Shown here: one piece after another, positions 53,666-64,000 of the stretch
Position numbering within the stretch: the first letter of the stretch is position 1
Layout: each line of letters opens with the position of its first letter
Translations under genes and position numbers: made by a program
NCBI GenBank assembly: GCA_964036315.1
Contig: OZ038510.1
Location: 79,044,256-79,108,255, forward strand
Direction of reading: 5' to 3'
Length of the DNA stretch: 64,000 bases
Source of the DNA: Acanthosepion esculentum
Lineage: Eukaryota; Mollusca; Cephalopoda; Sepiida; Sepiidae
The notes under the pieces: model-generated
What the model saw: the letters and a program-made list of their open reading frames with translations, nothing else
Databases searched by the model: none
Told to the model about the DNA's origin: nothing

Positions 53666-54134
53666 TATTTTTCTGATTAGAAATGTTAAATTTAATCTAT
53701 TAGCTTGAAATTAAAACTAAAATGAAAGCTTCAAGATTTTTCATTTATAAAATTCATTTAAACCTAAGGTATTGGTATTTTTGGAGGTACCTGTGGAGAA
53801 GCACCAGAGGGTCTTAGTAATATTTTTGGAAACTTTGGAATAAGCAAACAGAATCAAGATATAAACAAATAATATATGTTTATTTAATTGATTTCGATTG
53901 TGGAAAGTCCTTTTGTAAATCATGTCGGCAAAAGTTCGTTAAGCTGAGTAGTTACTAGTATACGAGTCAGATTTTGGTAGTAGTCCGAGGTGTGGTTACT
54001 TTGGAAATGACATCAATCTGCTGTTTTTTTCTTGGCCATCAAAAAGGGTGGGAAGGGTCTTAAGTAGATAACCACTGAGTTTCTTCATGCGACACAAGAC
54101 ATGAAGCTATTGGAGTAGAAAAACGGCCACATTT

Positions 54135-55385
54135 AAACCTTAACACCCCAGACAAGGTCTTGTGTGCCACACTAAATGGGTGTTGTGTAGTGGCTCGATA
54201 AGATGAAGATTCATCTCAATGACAAAATAACCAGCATGTAACTTTTAGTACTTCAACGACCAAACCATTTTATCAGAACCTGATTTTCCTCCAGTCACGT
54301 TGAATGGTTGCATTCACAATTAGGCTCTATGCTTTGCACGTTTATGGTGACTAAAGTTCACCGTTGACCTCAAGTAGAACTCCATTATTCAATCTACTGA
54401 CAAAGAGGCTGGAATAATGTTTGACCATTGCGTGTCTTGCCTCCTAATTTCCATTTCATCTCAATGGTGAAATAACAGGCATTTAACTTTCAGTATTTCA
54501 ACAACCAAACTTGTATCATTTTATCATCACTGATCAGAAACCAATTTTCCTCCAGTCATGTTGAACAGTTGCATTCAAAACGAGGCTCTGTGCTTGACCT
54601 CAAGTGGAACTCCAATATTCAGTCTACTGACAAAGAGTATCGAATAGTGTTTGGCCATTGTGTGTCTCTTCTAATTTCTGTTTCGAAACTTATTTTCGGG
54701 GAAAGGTGTTTTGTTGTAACATGTTATCAAAACATAACAGATCTTGTGTATTCCCTCTATGAATTTTTAAAAAATCATTTTCGATGAATTCCTTGTTTCT
54801 AAGACAAAAAAAGTTTCAATTACACTGATTTCCAAAGAACTAATATGGCTGACATATCAAATGTCTTTTCTGAATAATTGTTATCAATATATTTAATTTT
54901 TCACGATATTAAAGAACAGAAATGAACCGAATGTTTAGCCACTGTGTGTTTCTTAATGACCTTGAAACACCCTAGGCAAGGCTCTGTGTGCTACGCTAAA
55001 TGGGTATGGGTGTAGCGACGAAGATTCATCTCAATGGCAAAATAACCAGCATGTAACTTTCAGTACACAACAACCAAACCATTTTATCATCACCGATCAG
55101 AACCTGATTTTCCTCCAGTCACGTTGAACGGTTGCATTCACAATGAGGCTCTATCCTTTGCACGTTTATGGTGACTAAAGTTCACCGTTGACCTCAAGTA
55201 GAACTCCATTATTCAATCTATTGACGAAGAGGCTGGAATAGTGTTTGGCCATTGCATGTCTCTCCTCCTAATTTCCATTTCATCTCAATGGTGAAATAAC
55301 CGGCATTTAACTTTCAGTATTTCAACAACCAAACTCGTATAGTTTTATCATCACCGATCAGAAACCAATTTTCCTCCAGTCCCCT
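54135..55385. repeat. About 260-bp repeat monomers in a direct array
   Basis: Blocks such as CATCTCAATGGTGAAATAAC with AACTTTCAGTATTTCAACAA and TTTTCCTCCAGTCACGTTGA recur near 54206, 54467, 55024 and 55285. The pair 54135-54560 and 54955-55385 aligns as one 420-bp direct repeat separated by a unique 400-bp stretch. A partial unit at 54555-54690 carries the short open frame 54569-54787, which is not a gene. Confidence 0.8.
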
Positions 55386-56760
55386 TTTTAAATGATTTAA
55401 AAAAAAATCAATTTTGGTCTCTGAGACAAAAGACGTTCAATTATGCTGATTCCCAAACAAATATGACCGACATATCAAATACCTTTTATAAGCAATTGTT
55501 ATCAACACCTGCCAACTGTATTTTTCTATATATTGGCTGAGTGTTATTTGCAATCTTACTGTTTCAAATAAGAGGGGTTTTAGGCAGAGGAAAATATTAT
55601 GTAAATATGTACTTGCAAATAATACGACCTCCTACTTTTCTTGATTTTAATTTTTGTTCAAAATTTCATGTCTTCTGCACAAGAAAATACGATAATAAAA
55701 ATATTTGAGTAACCCTTTCCCCATAATTAACTGATTTGAAAGCATGTGTTATTGAAGTTTCAGTTTAAAATAAAAACGCAAAATGTGATATTTTGCGTTT
55801 TTATTTTTGTGGGGAAATAAAAAAAAAAAAAATAATTATAAAGTGTCAATTATCATTACAAATGGGAATATCTGAGGAAACCCTTTCCCCATAATTAAAA
55901 ATGGGAATGAATTGGACCCCAAATTTCTATGATAATGAGAAATGAAAGTTTCTTTTTACACTGTATCGGGTTCAGGGGCAGTCTACCTCCCCGAACGAGA
56001 CTCTGCCCTTCGGCTGAGCCTCGTCCGAGGCCAGAGATTTCGACCTAATAACTAGACGCGGGGCCAAGTAATATTTAGCCCCCCGCCCCACAGGGGCTAC
56101 ATGTTAACTAGGCAACGATGCTGACCGCGGTCGCTAAATGTAGAAAAAAAATAAATGATGATGAGGGGAGTCAAAAAGTGCAGTGCGACGCTCGCCGGCA
56201 GGCCAGCTCTTTTTCTTCTTCTTCGGTCGCCTCAAGGAAATGGATTGCGTGGCTCCCTTTCTCGGCCGTTACACTGGGCAGTTGTGAAACAGACACCAAC
56301 TCAGCCGCGCCTACTTCAACTTCCTCTTAGTCTGTCTGTCTGTCAATTCGTACGTCCAACCAGTCTGCTGAATGACTTTTTCTACCCGTGCTGCTGGCAC
56401 CCCGCTTTTTATGCTATTCGAAGACGGCCAAAATTTGCATGTGTGCAAATATCGTCTCGTCTTGGACGAGATAGGCGCGCATAAATTGTTTTCAATAGCG
56501 GGCATATTTCTTTTTTGTCATCACTTTGCAGACAAAACACGTTCGCGCTCGTTTCGAATTCCGAGGTAAGTCATGTCTTTCGTTACACTAAATACACAAG
56601 TTTTGGCTTTTTTCCCGATTCGAAAACACCAACTGCTTTTATCGGCCGAGCATTTTTTCCATTTGTCGACAACTGAGAGAGGGCGCACAGTATTAGCATA
56701 TCAAAATACTTTTATGGCGACTCCTGCGACTGACTTGTTTCTAATTTAAATATTCCGTCT
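55386..56760. other. No supported gene; palindrome and GC-richer blocks
   Basis: 55767-55807 is a perfect palindrome (18-bp arms, loop GTGAT). 55970-56580 is GC-richer, with overlapping frames up to 109 codons and no domain. I leave them uncalled. Confidence 0.35.
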
Positions 56761-57171
56761 TCAGCATATCATGCACAGAATACGTGCCCTTTTTCGGCAA
56801 GTAACTTTCTTTTTCCCCCACATTTTCTGTCGTAGGATACACGCGATACGTTGTCGCTTGGTTTGACGGGGTAATTCGCCGTTTTCTTCGCTATAACTTT
56901 GTATGTCCATTCCACGAAGTTGTTCCTTGCAGATTGACCACAGATTCTCGATTGGATTTAAATCAGGAAAGTTTTCAGACCAGTCTATAGTACTTTGATT
57001 TGCTAACTGGTACGGCTTGCGAGTGTGTTCGTGCAGCGTTACAATCTTTGTACGCTTCCTTGTAGTAACTTCCATCGCAGGCAATGGCCGTAGGACAACT
57101 ATCGATAGTCGTGACAATAGTGTCATGGATAATGCAATATTTTTCAAGGCCAAACTAATTTCATTATACAC
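56761..57171 (-). pseudogene. Tc1-like transposase C-terminal remnant
   Basis: The minus-strand frame contains DWSENFPDLNPIENLW, the block around the last catalytic residue (E of PIENLW) of Tc1/mariner DDE transposases. The upstream ..LHEHTRKPYQLANQS segment takes the place of the usual D-x-A-x-xH strand, where the preceding Asp is not seen. The N-terminal DNA-binding half is absent. It is a fossil. Confidence 0.82.
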
Positions 57172-57344
57172 CCTGAAAATAGATTCATATTACTGCACAC
57201 AACTTCAAATGACCTAATCTGAGGAAAAAATAGAAATCGATTACACCCTGTCACTCCAGTGGGTCTAAAACTGACCGTATTGTCAAAGAAAGGAAACTAG
57301 AGCAGTTGTTTCAATTAATTTTCACAAGGGTGTAAGCTCAGATG

Positions 57345-57425
57345 TACGGGTGATGTAATGGATAATGGCTCAGAATTGGAACTCGGACGGCCGAGTTTCA
57401 ATTCCATTAGAGTTCGTTATATTCA
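57345..57425 (+). repeat. tRNA-like SINE head or tRNA pseudogene
   Basis: GGTGATGTAATGGATAATGG (A-box TGATGTAATGG) and GAGTTTCAATTCC (B-box) are about 45 bp apart, the right spacing for a polymerase III promoter. An acceptor stem is not clear, so a SINE head is preferred. Confidence 0.5.
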
Positions 57426-58266
57426 CTTACACGCGAATACCATTGGGAAAGGTATGAATCCACCTCTTCTCCCCTCCCCCAGCTATGGGTTAATTAGTGC
57501 GACTTGTATCAGTAAATCAATATTGTCTCCCCTTACAACCTAAAAATATTATTTTGGCTTTAAATAACATGTAGAAGATTGATAAGAGACGATTTTTAAC
57601 CCGTAGAAGAATTTTACGCATATATTTTGACATAAAGAATAACAACTCCAGATTGAAAATATATTTGTGCATGCACAGCTGAAAAAAGATAAATACATAA
57701 ATAAAAAGAACTTTACCATCTTTGAAAATGTTGGCGTGGCTAGCTGACTGAAATGAAGAAAACAGTCTGCGAGGTGGCGGAGAGAAGTCCGGTCGTTTCT
57801 TGCTTATAAATTCTGGAGTAGAAAGAGGAAGGCCCGTCATTTTATACTGTTGAACAGCGTCTCTTAACGAGCATGTTGTAAGACAAGGTAAGATAACCCC
57901 GACAAGATCTTGGGCCCAACTGCCATCTCCAGGGCAAATATCATAATATTAACAAGGACAACGAAATTGAAATACAATACGCCACCCCACGAAAAAAAAA
58001 ATACAATACTGAAATATTTTTAATTTAAATGATTGATTGATTTATTTGTAAATAAACTCAGCAGTGAATGATCCTTTCCTTAGGCCACTTTTTTAGTCAA
58101 GGAAAAAAAACCCTTGAAAATGGCTAAGAAATAGCCGAGAGCGCTTCAGGCAATAAACAATCCGGATAATTTTTATACTCCCTTACTCCCACCAAACGAA
58201 AAAAATATAAGTATATCAGAAAAACTAAGAAATTCATCAAATTTTCCGTGTTTATCATATTCAACA

Positions 58267-58267
<1 letters not shown>

Positions 58268-58334
<67 letters not shown>
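58268..58334. repeat. (TA)n microsatellite
   Basis: About 33 TA dinucleotides, bordering copy B of the 12-kb repeat. Confidence 0.97.
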
Positions 58335-58336
<2 letters not shown>

Positions 58337-58337
<1 letters not shown>

Positions 58338-59250
58338 CATTCCGCTACTACTTTTTCTTCAATGTCGATTTTCGTGCAAAAAAAGTGGATCACAGCTTCA
58401 TACATTTTTTCTGAAAACCTTAGCTTCTCATTGGACAATAAATATTAAAATTATCTCGCTTATCTTCACGTACATTTGTTCTCAAAGAGCGAAACAAAAC
58501 ATATCAGGCTCCAGACTGAGTTTTGTAAACAAATATTAAAAAAACAATTTACCTGCTCACCACTACGTCCGAATAGCATCAACCTAGTTTTTGACCTGGC
58601 GAAAAAAACAATGCTTTCAGGATCCTGTCACGTTATTAAAAAACATATAAATTGAATGTACGAGCGAACCCAAGCAGGGAGAATTTACGACGACTAGCAT
58701 TTGCTAAACGAGTTCACGACGCTTGTACCTTTACTGCAGCGAAGTACAAAGTTAGAATCTCAAATTCTTTAACATGAAATAACTTCACTGTAATTCAAGC
58801 TAAATTTTCAACTCACTCACCAACTTCTTCTGCAACTTACTAAAATCTATTCAATGACGCTATTGAATCTTCTTACGAAACTTAAATTACAAACATTACG
58901 AACAACGAAAACAAATTGAACATTTACGGAACATTCACTTCGGCAACTTCTTTAAAGCTAAAAGTTTGTCAACATATTTTCAGCTTTACAGGATTCTTTA
59001 AACTCTCTTTCACTGAACACTTTGAGCGACAAGTTAATTCAACTTTTTGTGAGCTCAGGTAAAAAAATATTCAGTAGTAAAACCTTTATATTAATAATTC
59101 ATGTAAAAAAACTGTTGGCGATTATATAAATATTGTACCTATTATGAAAGGTTATTTTCTTGTGTTTTTTCTCTTGTTTGCTTTTTGTTTGCTTAAACAT
59201 TCGTAAAGTAAAATATGTGCGGGTTGATTTACGCTGTCAATACCGCTACA

Positions 59251-59252
<2 letters not shown>
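58337..59252 (+). repeat. 1.2-kb dispersed repeat, copy B
   Basis: Matches 11819-13045 apart from the 260-bp insertion there and a few short gaps. It sits between two TA microsatellites, suggesting that it inserted into a TA-rich target or that TA runs expanded at both ends. Confidence 0.85.

Positions 59253-59328
<76 letters not shown>
59253..59328. repeat. (TA)n microsatellite
   Basis: About 35 TA units with one CA interruption. Confidence 0.97.
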
Positions 59329-59331
<3 letters not shown>

Positions 59332-60845
59332 ACATTCAAAGAATAAATCAATAAAGTTAGTGTAAGTAATTGCGAATTCACTTCGCTAACAGATTAAATA
59401 AGGCATTAATTCACTGACCACTTGCTGAACGACGTGAACCTTGTTTTTATTAATTGTAAAATGGAATAGATGTTCGGTCCATATTGCAAGCACTTTCGAT
59501 AAACATGTACCATTGTAGTGGACAGTGTGGTGGTTACCATTTATTTAATGGTGTTGACAGTTCAAATCGATCCATACCGTTTTTTACTCTGCGAATATGT
59601 TAAGCAAAAATGCAAAAACATCAAGAGAAAACAACAAGAAACATTTGTGATAAAAGACAAAAGGCAAATATTTGAATAACAAGTAATTTTTAATATATTT
59701 TTGTAATGAAAATATCTTACAAAAATGTAGTGGATTTTTTAGGTGAAATCTTGTTAGTTTAATTTATGTTGAACTCAATTTTGGTGAAAGATTAAATTTT
59801 GTTAATGAGTTCTGATTTGAAAGGATATTTGTCAGCATCTGTTATTGAAGATTCTGTAAATTAATTGCAAGAGAAAAATTTATATTTAAGAATTTATTGT
59901 TCATGTAAGGAGTAAATGTTTGTAAAGTTGAATGCAATTTTGTGATCAAAGAAGTTATCTACTTTTGATTGTTTTGTGTAATACAATGTTTTCGAATGTT
60001 GAGAAATAAAGTTGATTTGTTAGCAGGAATTTGTTTAACTTCTGCGTAAGGAATTTGGTGAGTGAATGGGAATAGAGTTCACTGGTGAGTTTTGGTGAGT
60101 GAGTGTGAATATCGTTAAGTTTGTATAATGTTCGTATGAACAAAAAACTTAAGATTGTGTGACGTGAAGTTTTGTTGCAATTCGTTTGATGTCACAATTC
60201 TCAATGGCGAGTGTGAATGAGTTTCTGCTTTTATTTGCTTCGGGTGGCTCACAGAGACTTGGCGCGAACTTGGATTTCAGTCACGAGCTGTAAAAATGAG
60301 TTAAACGTGGGTGGATAGTCACGCCTACTTGTATATTTATTAACCAATGAGGGCTCGAGATTTTTTGGGGAAGTGTATGAAGTTGAAAGCGTTCTGTGAT
60401 CCACTTTTAGCACAGATTTGACCAAACTATTTTTGGGTTTTGGAATAATGTAGAATTTGGGTTATCCTCATAGATTTTTTTCTCAATTTCAGGTAATTTA
60501 TCGACACGTATCACGTTCATTTTCCTCTTGGGATTTTACCCGAAATTACTGATGCCGCCTCGATTCGCGGCAGCAACTGTTGATAAAGTTACCCCCTTTC
60601 TCTTCGAGAGCTCAATCGAATTATGTCGAGAGCATAGTCATTCATTGACAGACTGTTTCGCTGTATCCCAACTCATCAGTGTGGCTAGACATCCGATTGC
60701 TTCAAGCCAAGATCGAAACCCGACCGATTTGACATCAGTCAGAGATTGCTACCGTCTTCAGCAGAGCGGAAGGGAAATTTTAACGTTTTTACTATGCGAA
60801 AGACGTCAGTAGCTAGGAGAGCTCGATTCGAGTAGAAGAGCATTG
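59329..60845. other. No supported gene
   Basis: AT-rich up to 60.15 kb, then less so. The 94-codon plus frame 60528-60812 has no recognisable domain, and I do not call it. Confidence 0.35.

Positions 60846-60916
<71 letters not shown>
60846..60916. repeat. (CA)n(TA)n microsatellite
   Basis: About 22 bp of CA followed by about 50 bp of TA. Confidence 0.95.
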
Positions 60917-60919
<3 letters not shown>

Positions 60920-60990
60920 GAAATATAGTCTTAAGGTGTGCTATATTTATGGGATAAAGTGCTCAATATCAGAGATAAAGCGTGTGCAAA

Positions 60991-61109
60991 TATGAAAGTG
61001 AACATATAAGTCGACACTTAGAGGCGACAGTCTGTTTCATGCTAGATGCAATGGACTGCGTCTAGCATGAAATAGACTGTCGCCTCTAAGTGTTGACTTC
61101 TATGTTCAC

Positions 61110-61116
<7 letters not shown>
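60991..61116. repeat. Long inverted repeat (60-nt arms, 6-nt loop)
   Basis: Arms 60991-61050 and 61057-61116 with loop ATGGAC pair over 60 positions with four non-identities. As plus-strand RNA, three of these are G-U wobbles and one is a U-C mismatch. It lies between two microsatellites. It could be a palindromic MITE core or a hairpin RNA source. Confidence 0.88.

Positions 61117-61156
<40 letters not shown>
61117..61156. repeat. (TA)n microsatellite
   Basis: About 20 TA dinucleotides joined directly to the right arm of the hairpin. Confidence 0.9.
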
Positions 61157-61161
<5 letters not shown>

Positions 61162-63530
61162 GTATTTGAGCAGCAATCTCTCTTTTATGAATGTTTTGTT
61201 AAAAACGTTTGACAAGGCACGGCAGTTAGGTTTTATTTAATTTTTCTTGTGTTCTTATAACTTTTTTTTCTTATCTGAACAGAAATTAGGTAGAAATTGT
61301 CCGAATATTTGGTATGTCCAAGCGCATTTTCCTTGTTGGCTGCCGGTTCATGTCATTTATATTTTCCGATCTTTTGGATGTAGTCAACCATCAAAATTGA
61401 AATACATTACGCAAAACCCCCGGCCGTTACCGGGTCATGTAATTTAATAACAGCCAGCAAAGAAAACGCGCTTGGATATACAGAACATTTGGACAATTTC
61501 TACATAATTTTCGTCCAGAAAAGAAAGAAAAAATTATAAGAACACAAGAAAATTTAACTTTTTTAAGAAAACTTAAGCGCGGGACGTTTCAGTTATTTTT
61601 ATAAACGGAACTTAAATATCATCACATCCATGTATTGATTCCTTTTTTTTTTTTTTTTTTTTTTGAAAGATAGCAAATTCCGTTACAATCCTTAACCACC
61701 CGCATTTGCCACACCCTTTTTTTAAAGGTTCGATATTTTAATTTTGAAACTGATTGGTTAGTTACAGTTTGTTGCTATGTAAATAAATAAATGATATCTA
61801 TTGGCCATAGCAAATGTGTAAATCGATATGTTGTTTCCACAAACAGTGTGTTTATGTGTAAATGAATAATATTTGTTTACCATAACGACCTAAATATTTG
61901 TTAGGGTAAACAAAATTTAAATGAGTCATATCATTTATTGCAACTAAGGACAACAAACACTTTTCGTCTGAGAGGCGCTCATTAAATAAGTCCAGTGGGC
62001 TCGTCTCCCGAGGGAAAAGTATTTCCTCGGGAGGCGAGTGCTAGGGCCATTACCTAGTGCCTCCAAAGCGGACTGGACAATTTTTGGACCTTGTCTCTAT
62101 ATGGGATACCTGCCTTTAAAGCTAAAAAAAACTTCTAATCAACAAGTAAGTAATTTCTTAATTTGGTTCTGCAAACATCGCATTCAGTACACAAAGAAAG
62201 AACTATAAACTTTTATACCCGAAAACTATTGTAAATATTGTGGAGACTTGACTTGGTTAAAATATATAGAAATTTTTAATTTATTGTATTTCCAACTAAT
62301 AAATAAACATATTTTTCATAAGTAACTGCATACTAGGTACCTCCAAAAATTCGTATACCTAAGGTTTAAATGTATTTTTCATAAAGGAAAAATCCTTTTC
62401 GAAGATTTTCCCCAGCTTCAATTGAAAGCTAAAGGATTTAAATTTTCTAATTCCAGAAAAAAAATACCGTGAAGTATTTCAAATAGAAATTTGAATGATT
62501 CTTAGTTGATTCTTCCGAAAAACAAACCAAAGCGGCCACTTTTAACTTTTTTAGAGAAATTTAGAAAAAAAACTTATTTTTTCGTTTTTTTAGCCAAATT
62601 TAGAACGTGTTGGAAGGAAGGGAAAATTTTTTAAAAAAATAACTAAAAAATACTTTGTTCTTTCCTCTTAATAATAGCCTAAACATTTTAACGATAACAC
62701 TTTGTTTTTATTAAGTTTTATTAAGCCTTTTATCATTATGCTATACTGATTTTTTAGCGAATTATTAGAGGTACCTACTGTATATAGATGCATAATAACT
62801 AAATATGCATCAATGTATGATAATTATATGAAAAGTACGTTTATTCCTTTGTTGGAAATACAATAAGTTAAAAAATTGTATGAGTACGAATATTTGTCCA
62901 CCTTGTGCGTTAGTAGTCATTTAAAAGTAAGGCCATGATAGGGCTAATAGAAATTAGGTCAGTGTCAGTCTACTGTTCTTTTCGGTCCAGAGCGGAAATG
63001 TCAGTAGCCTGTGAGCGATAATAACCGTTTCTTCAAGCGAGACGCGTGACTGCGTTCTTTTGTTCCGTACACTCCAGGTCTCCTTTGCTGGTCCTATCTG
63101 CCAGTAGCCCTGAAGTGTCATGTTTTATATCCTTTTCAAAGGCTCAAGAAATTGGCGCGAACATCAAAAAGTCTCTTTGTGTAAATTTGTTTTTGATTGG
63201 CTAAATTATTTAATTTTCAGTGTTTTCTTTTTCATTTATTTATAATTGAAGTTTTGCGTGAAGCCGCCCTGTTTTGGGGTATTTTTCTGTCACAAATAAG
63301 TGACGGCTGCTCCTTTCCGGTGTTTTTGGTCGGGTTCAGTGTTTTCTTCTTCTTCCTCTCTTTATTTGCCTTCTCGTAGGCTGAGAGAGAAGTATAGAAA
63401 AAGAAGTTTAGAAAGAGAGAGGGGGAGAACAGAGATAGAGAAAGAAGGGTTTTTAAGGAAAGCACAAATGCCTTATTTTAATTTGAATTCTTTTCATTAT
63501 TTTTTTGTTTATATATTTTATTTTTATTAG
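61157..63530. other. No supported gene; AT-rich repeat pieces and a short GC hairpin
   Basis: A GC-rich stem at 62000-62038 (CTCGTCTCCCGAGG paired with CCTCGGGAGGCGAG, one G-T) stands out. 62.30-62.46 kb is an inverted relative of 53.68-53.79 kb (ACCTAAGG, GGAGGTACC). 62.58-62.77 kb resembles the 12.0-kb insertion. Frames at 63197-63530 are microsatellite-like. Confidence 0.4.
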
Positions 63531-63539
63531 TACTCATTA

Positions 63540-64000
63540 TATCTAGTTTCCCACCAAAAAGCGGAGTTAGTGTTGCGGGGCCGATAAGGATGTCGCCCCC
63601 GCAAGCGAAGAAAAGGTGAGAAACAGCCAAGACAATGAGAGGACAAAGGCAGAGGTATGATAAACAATAAACGTTGAATTTATTCGGTTCAAAGTGTGAT
63701 CTGGAGAAATGTATTGGATTCAGTGACGGGTCCAATGTGACCGGTTTCCTTCAGGGGAAGTTGATTCGGTTTAGACGAGTGTAGAGTTTGGCCGGCGGCG
63801 ATAGCAGGTCGACTATCGGATCGGATAGTTGACAAAAGCTGGTCGAAATCCCTAAAAAGGCCGAGTCAGAAAGGTGATACAACTTCCCACCGCGAAGACG
63901 GGGTCGCGCCGAAGTATATCCTTTGACGAAGGCAAATAGTCCCTAAACAGGGCCGAGTCGGAGTTGTGATACGACTTCAAATCACAGAGACGGGATTCGC
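63540..64000. repeat. GC-richer block with the start of a tandem repeat at the window edge
   Basis: CCCTAAAAAGGCCGAGTCAG (63850) and CCCTAAACAGGGCCGAGTCGG (63941) head two units of about 91 bp, both continuing GTGATAC(A/G)ACTTC and ending near GACGGG. The second unit is cut by the window end, so the array may continue. Nature unknown. Confidence 0.6.

Noticed and set aside
57358..57543. Small protein frame at 57.36 kb
   Set aside because: It overlaps a tRNA-like SINE head and has no domain.

Overview
This is a window of animal nuclear genome, not prokaryotic DNA. It is AT-rich and intron-bearing, and is packed with nested transposons, tRNA-derived SINEs, (CA)n(TA)n microsatellites and local tandem arrays. 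The mix (Ty3/gypsy elements, TX1-like LINEs, Penelope GIY-YIG debris, hAT and Tc1 DNA elements) suggests an invertebrate, perhaps a lophotrochozoan such as a mollusc. The species assignment is an inference with low confidence.

Layout. 1-11.35 kb: an outer Ty3/gypsy retrotransposon (LTRs 1536-2399 and 10489-11349) whose reverse transcriptase is split by a younger gypsy element (4579-8611, 4-bp duplication GTAC, near-identical LTRs). 11.35-17.9 kb: dispersed AT-rich repeats, a SINE head, a 107-bp tandem array, an 11 x 30 bp minisatellite, and two inverted promoter-like repeat copies. 18.5-31.5 kb: minus-strand LINE 3' end, minus-strand gypsy gag with a probable LTR, a 560-bp direct repeat, a Penelope endonuclease fragment, a GC-rich block with a 45-bp array, a second LINE tail, and a long degenerate TX1-like LINE. 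31.5-37.1 kb: AT-rich repeat debris and a hAT-type element.

37.16-51.08 kb: the only host-like gene I can support, on the plus strand and made mostly of tiny exons. Its parts are a start exon, a 19-nt exon, two near-identical 48-nt exons created by a tandem segmental duplication, a third diverged 48-nt exon, and a 308-nt terminal exon. The splice sites and phases are all compatible and predict a secreted protein of about 150-166 residues with a signal peptide. Its introns hold hAT elements, LINE remnants, hammerhead-ribozyme-like motifs and tandem arrays.

51.1-64 kb: 3'-end tandem copies of the gene's stop region, a tandem acidic mini-ORF array, 260-bp repeat monomers, a Tc1-like transposase remnant, a second copy of the 12-13 kb repeat, a 60-bp-arm hairpin, and a GC-richer block that starts a tandem repeat at the right edge. 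No rRNA gene, CRISPR array or bacterial operon was seen.
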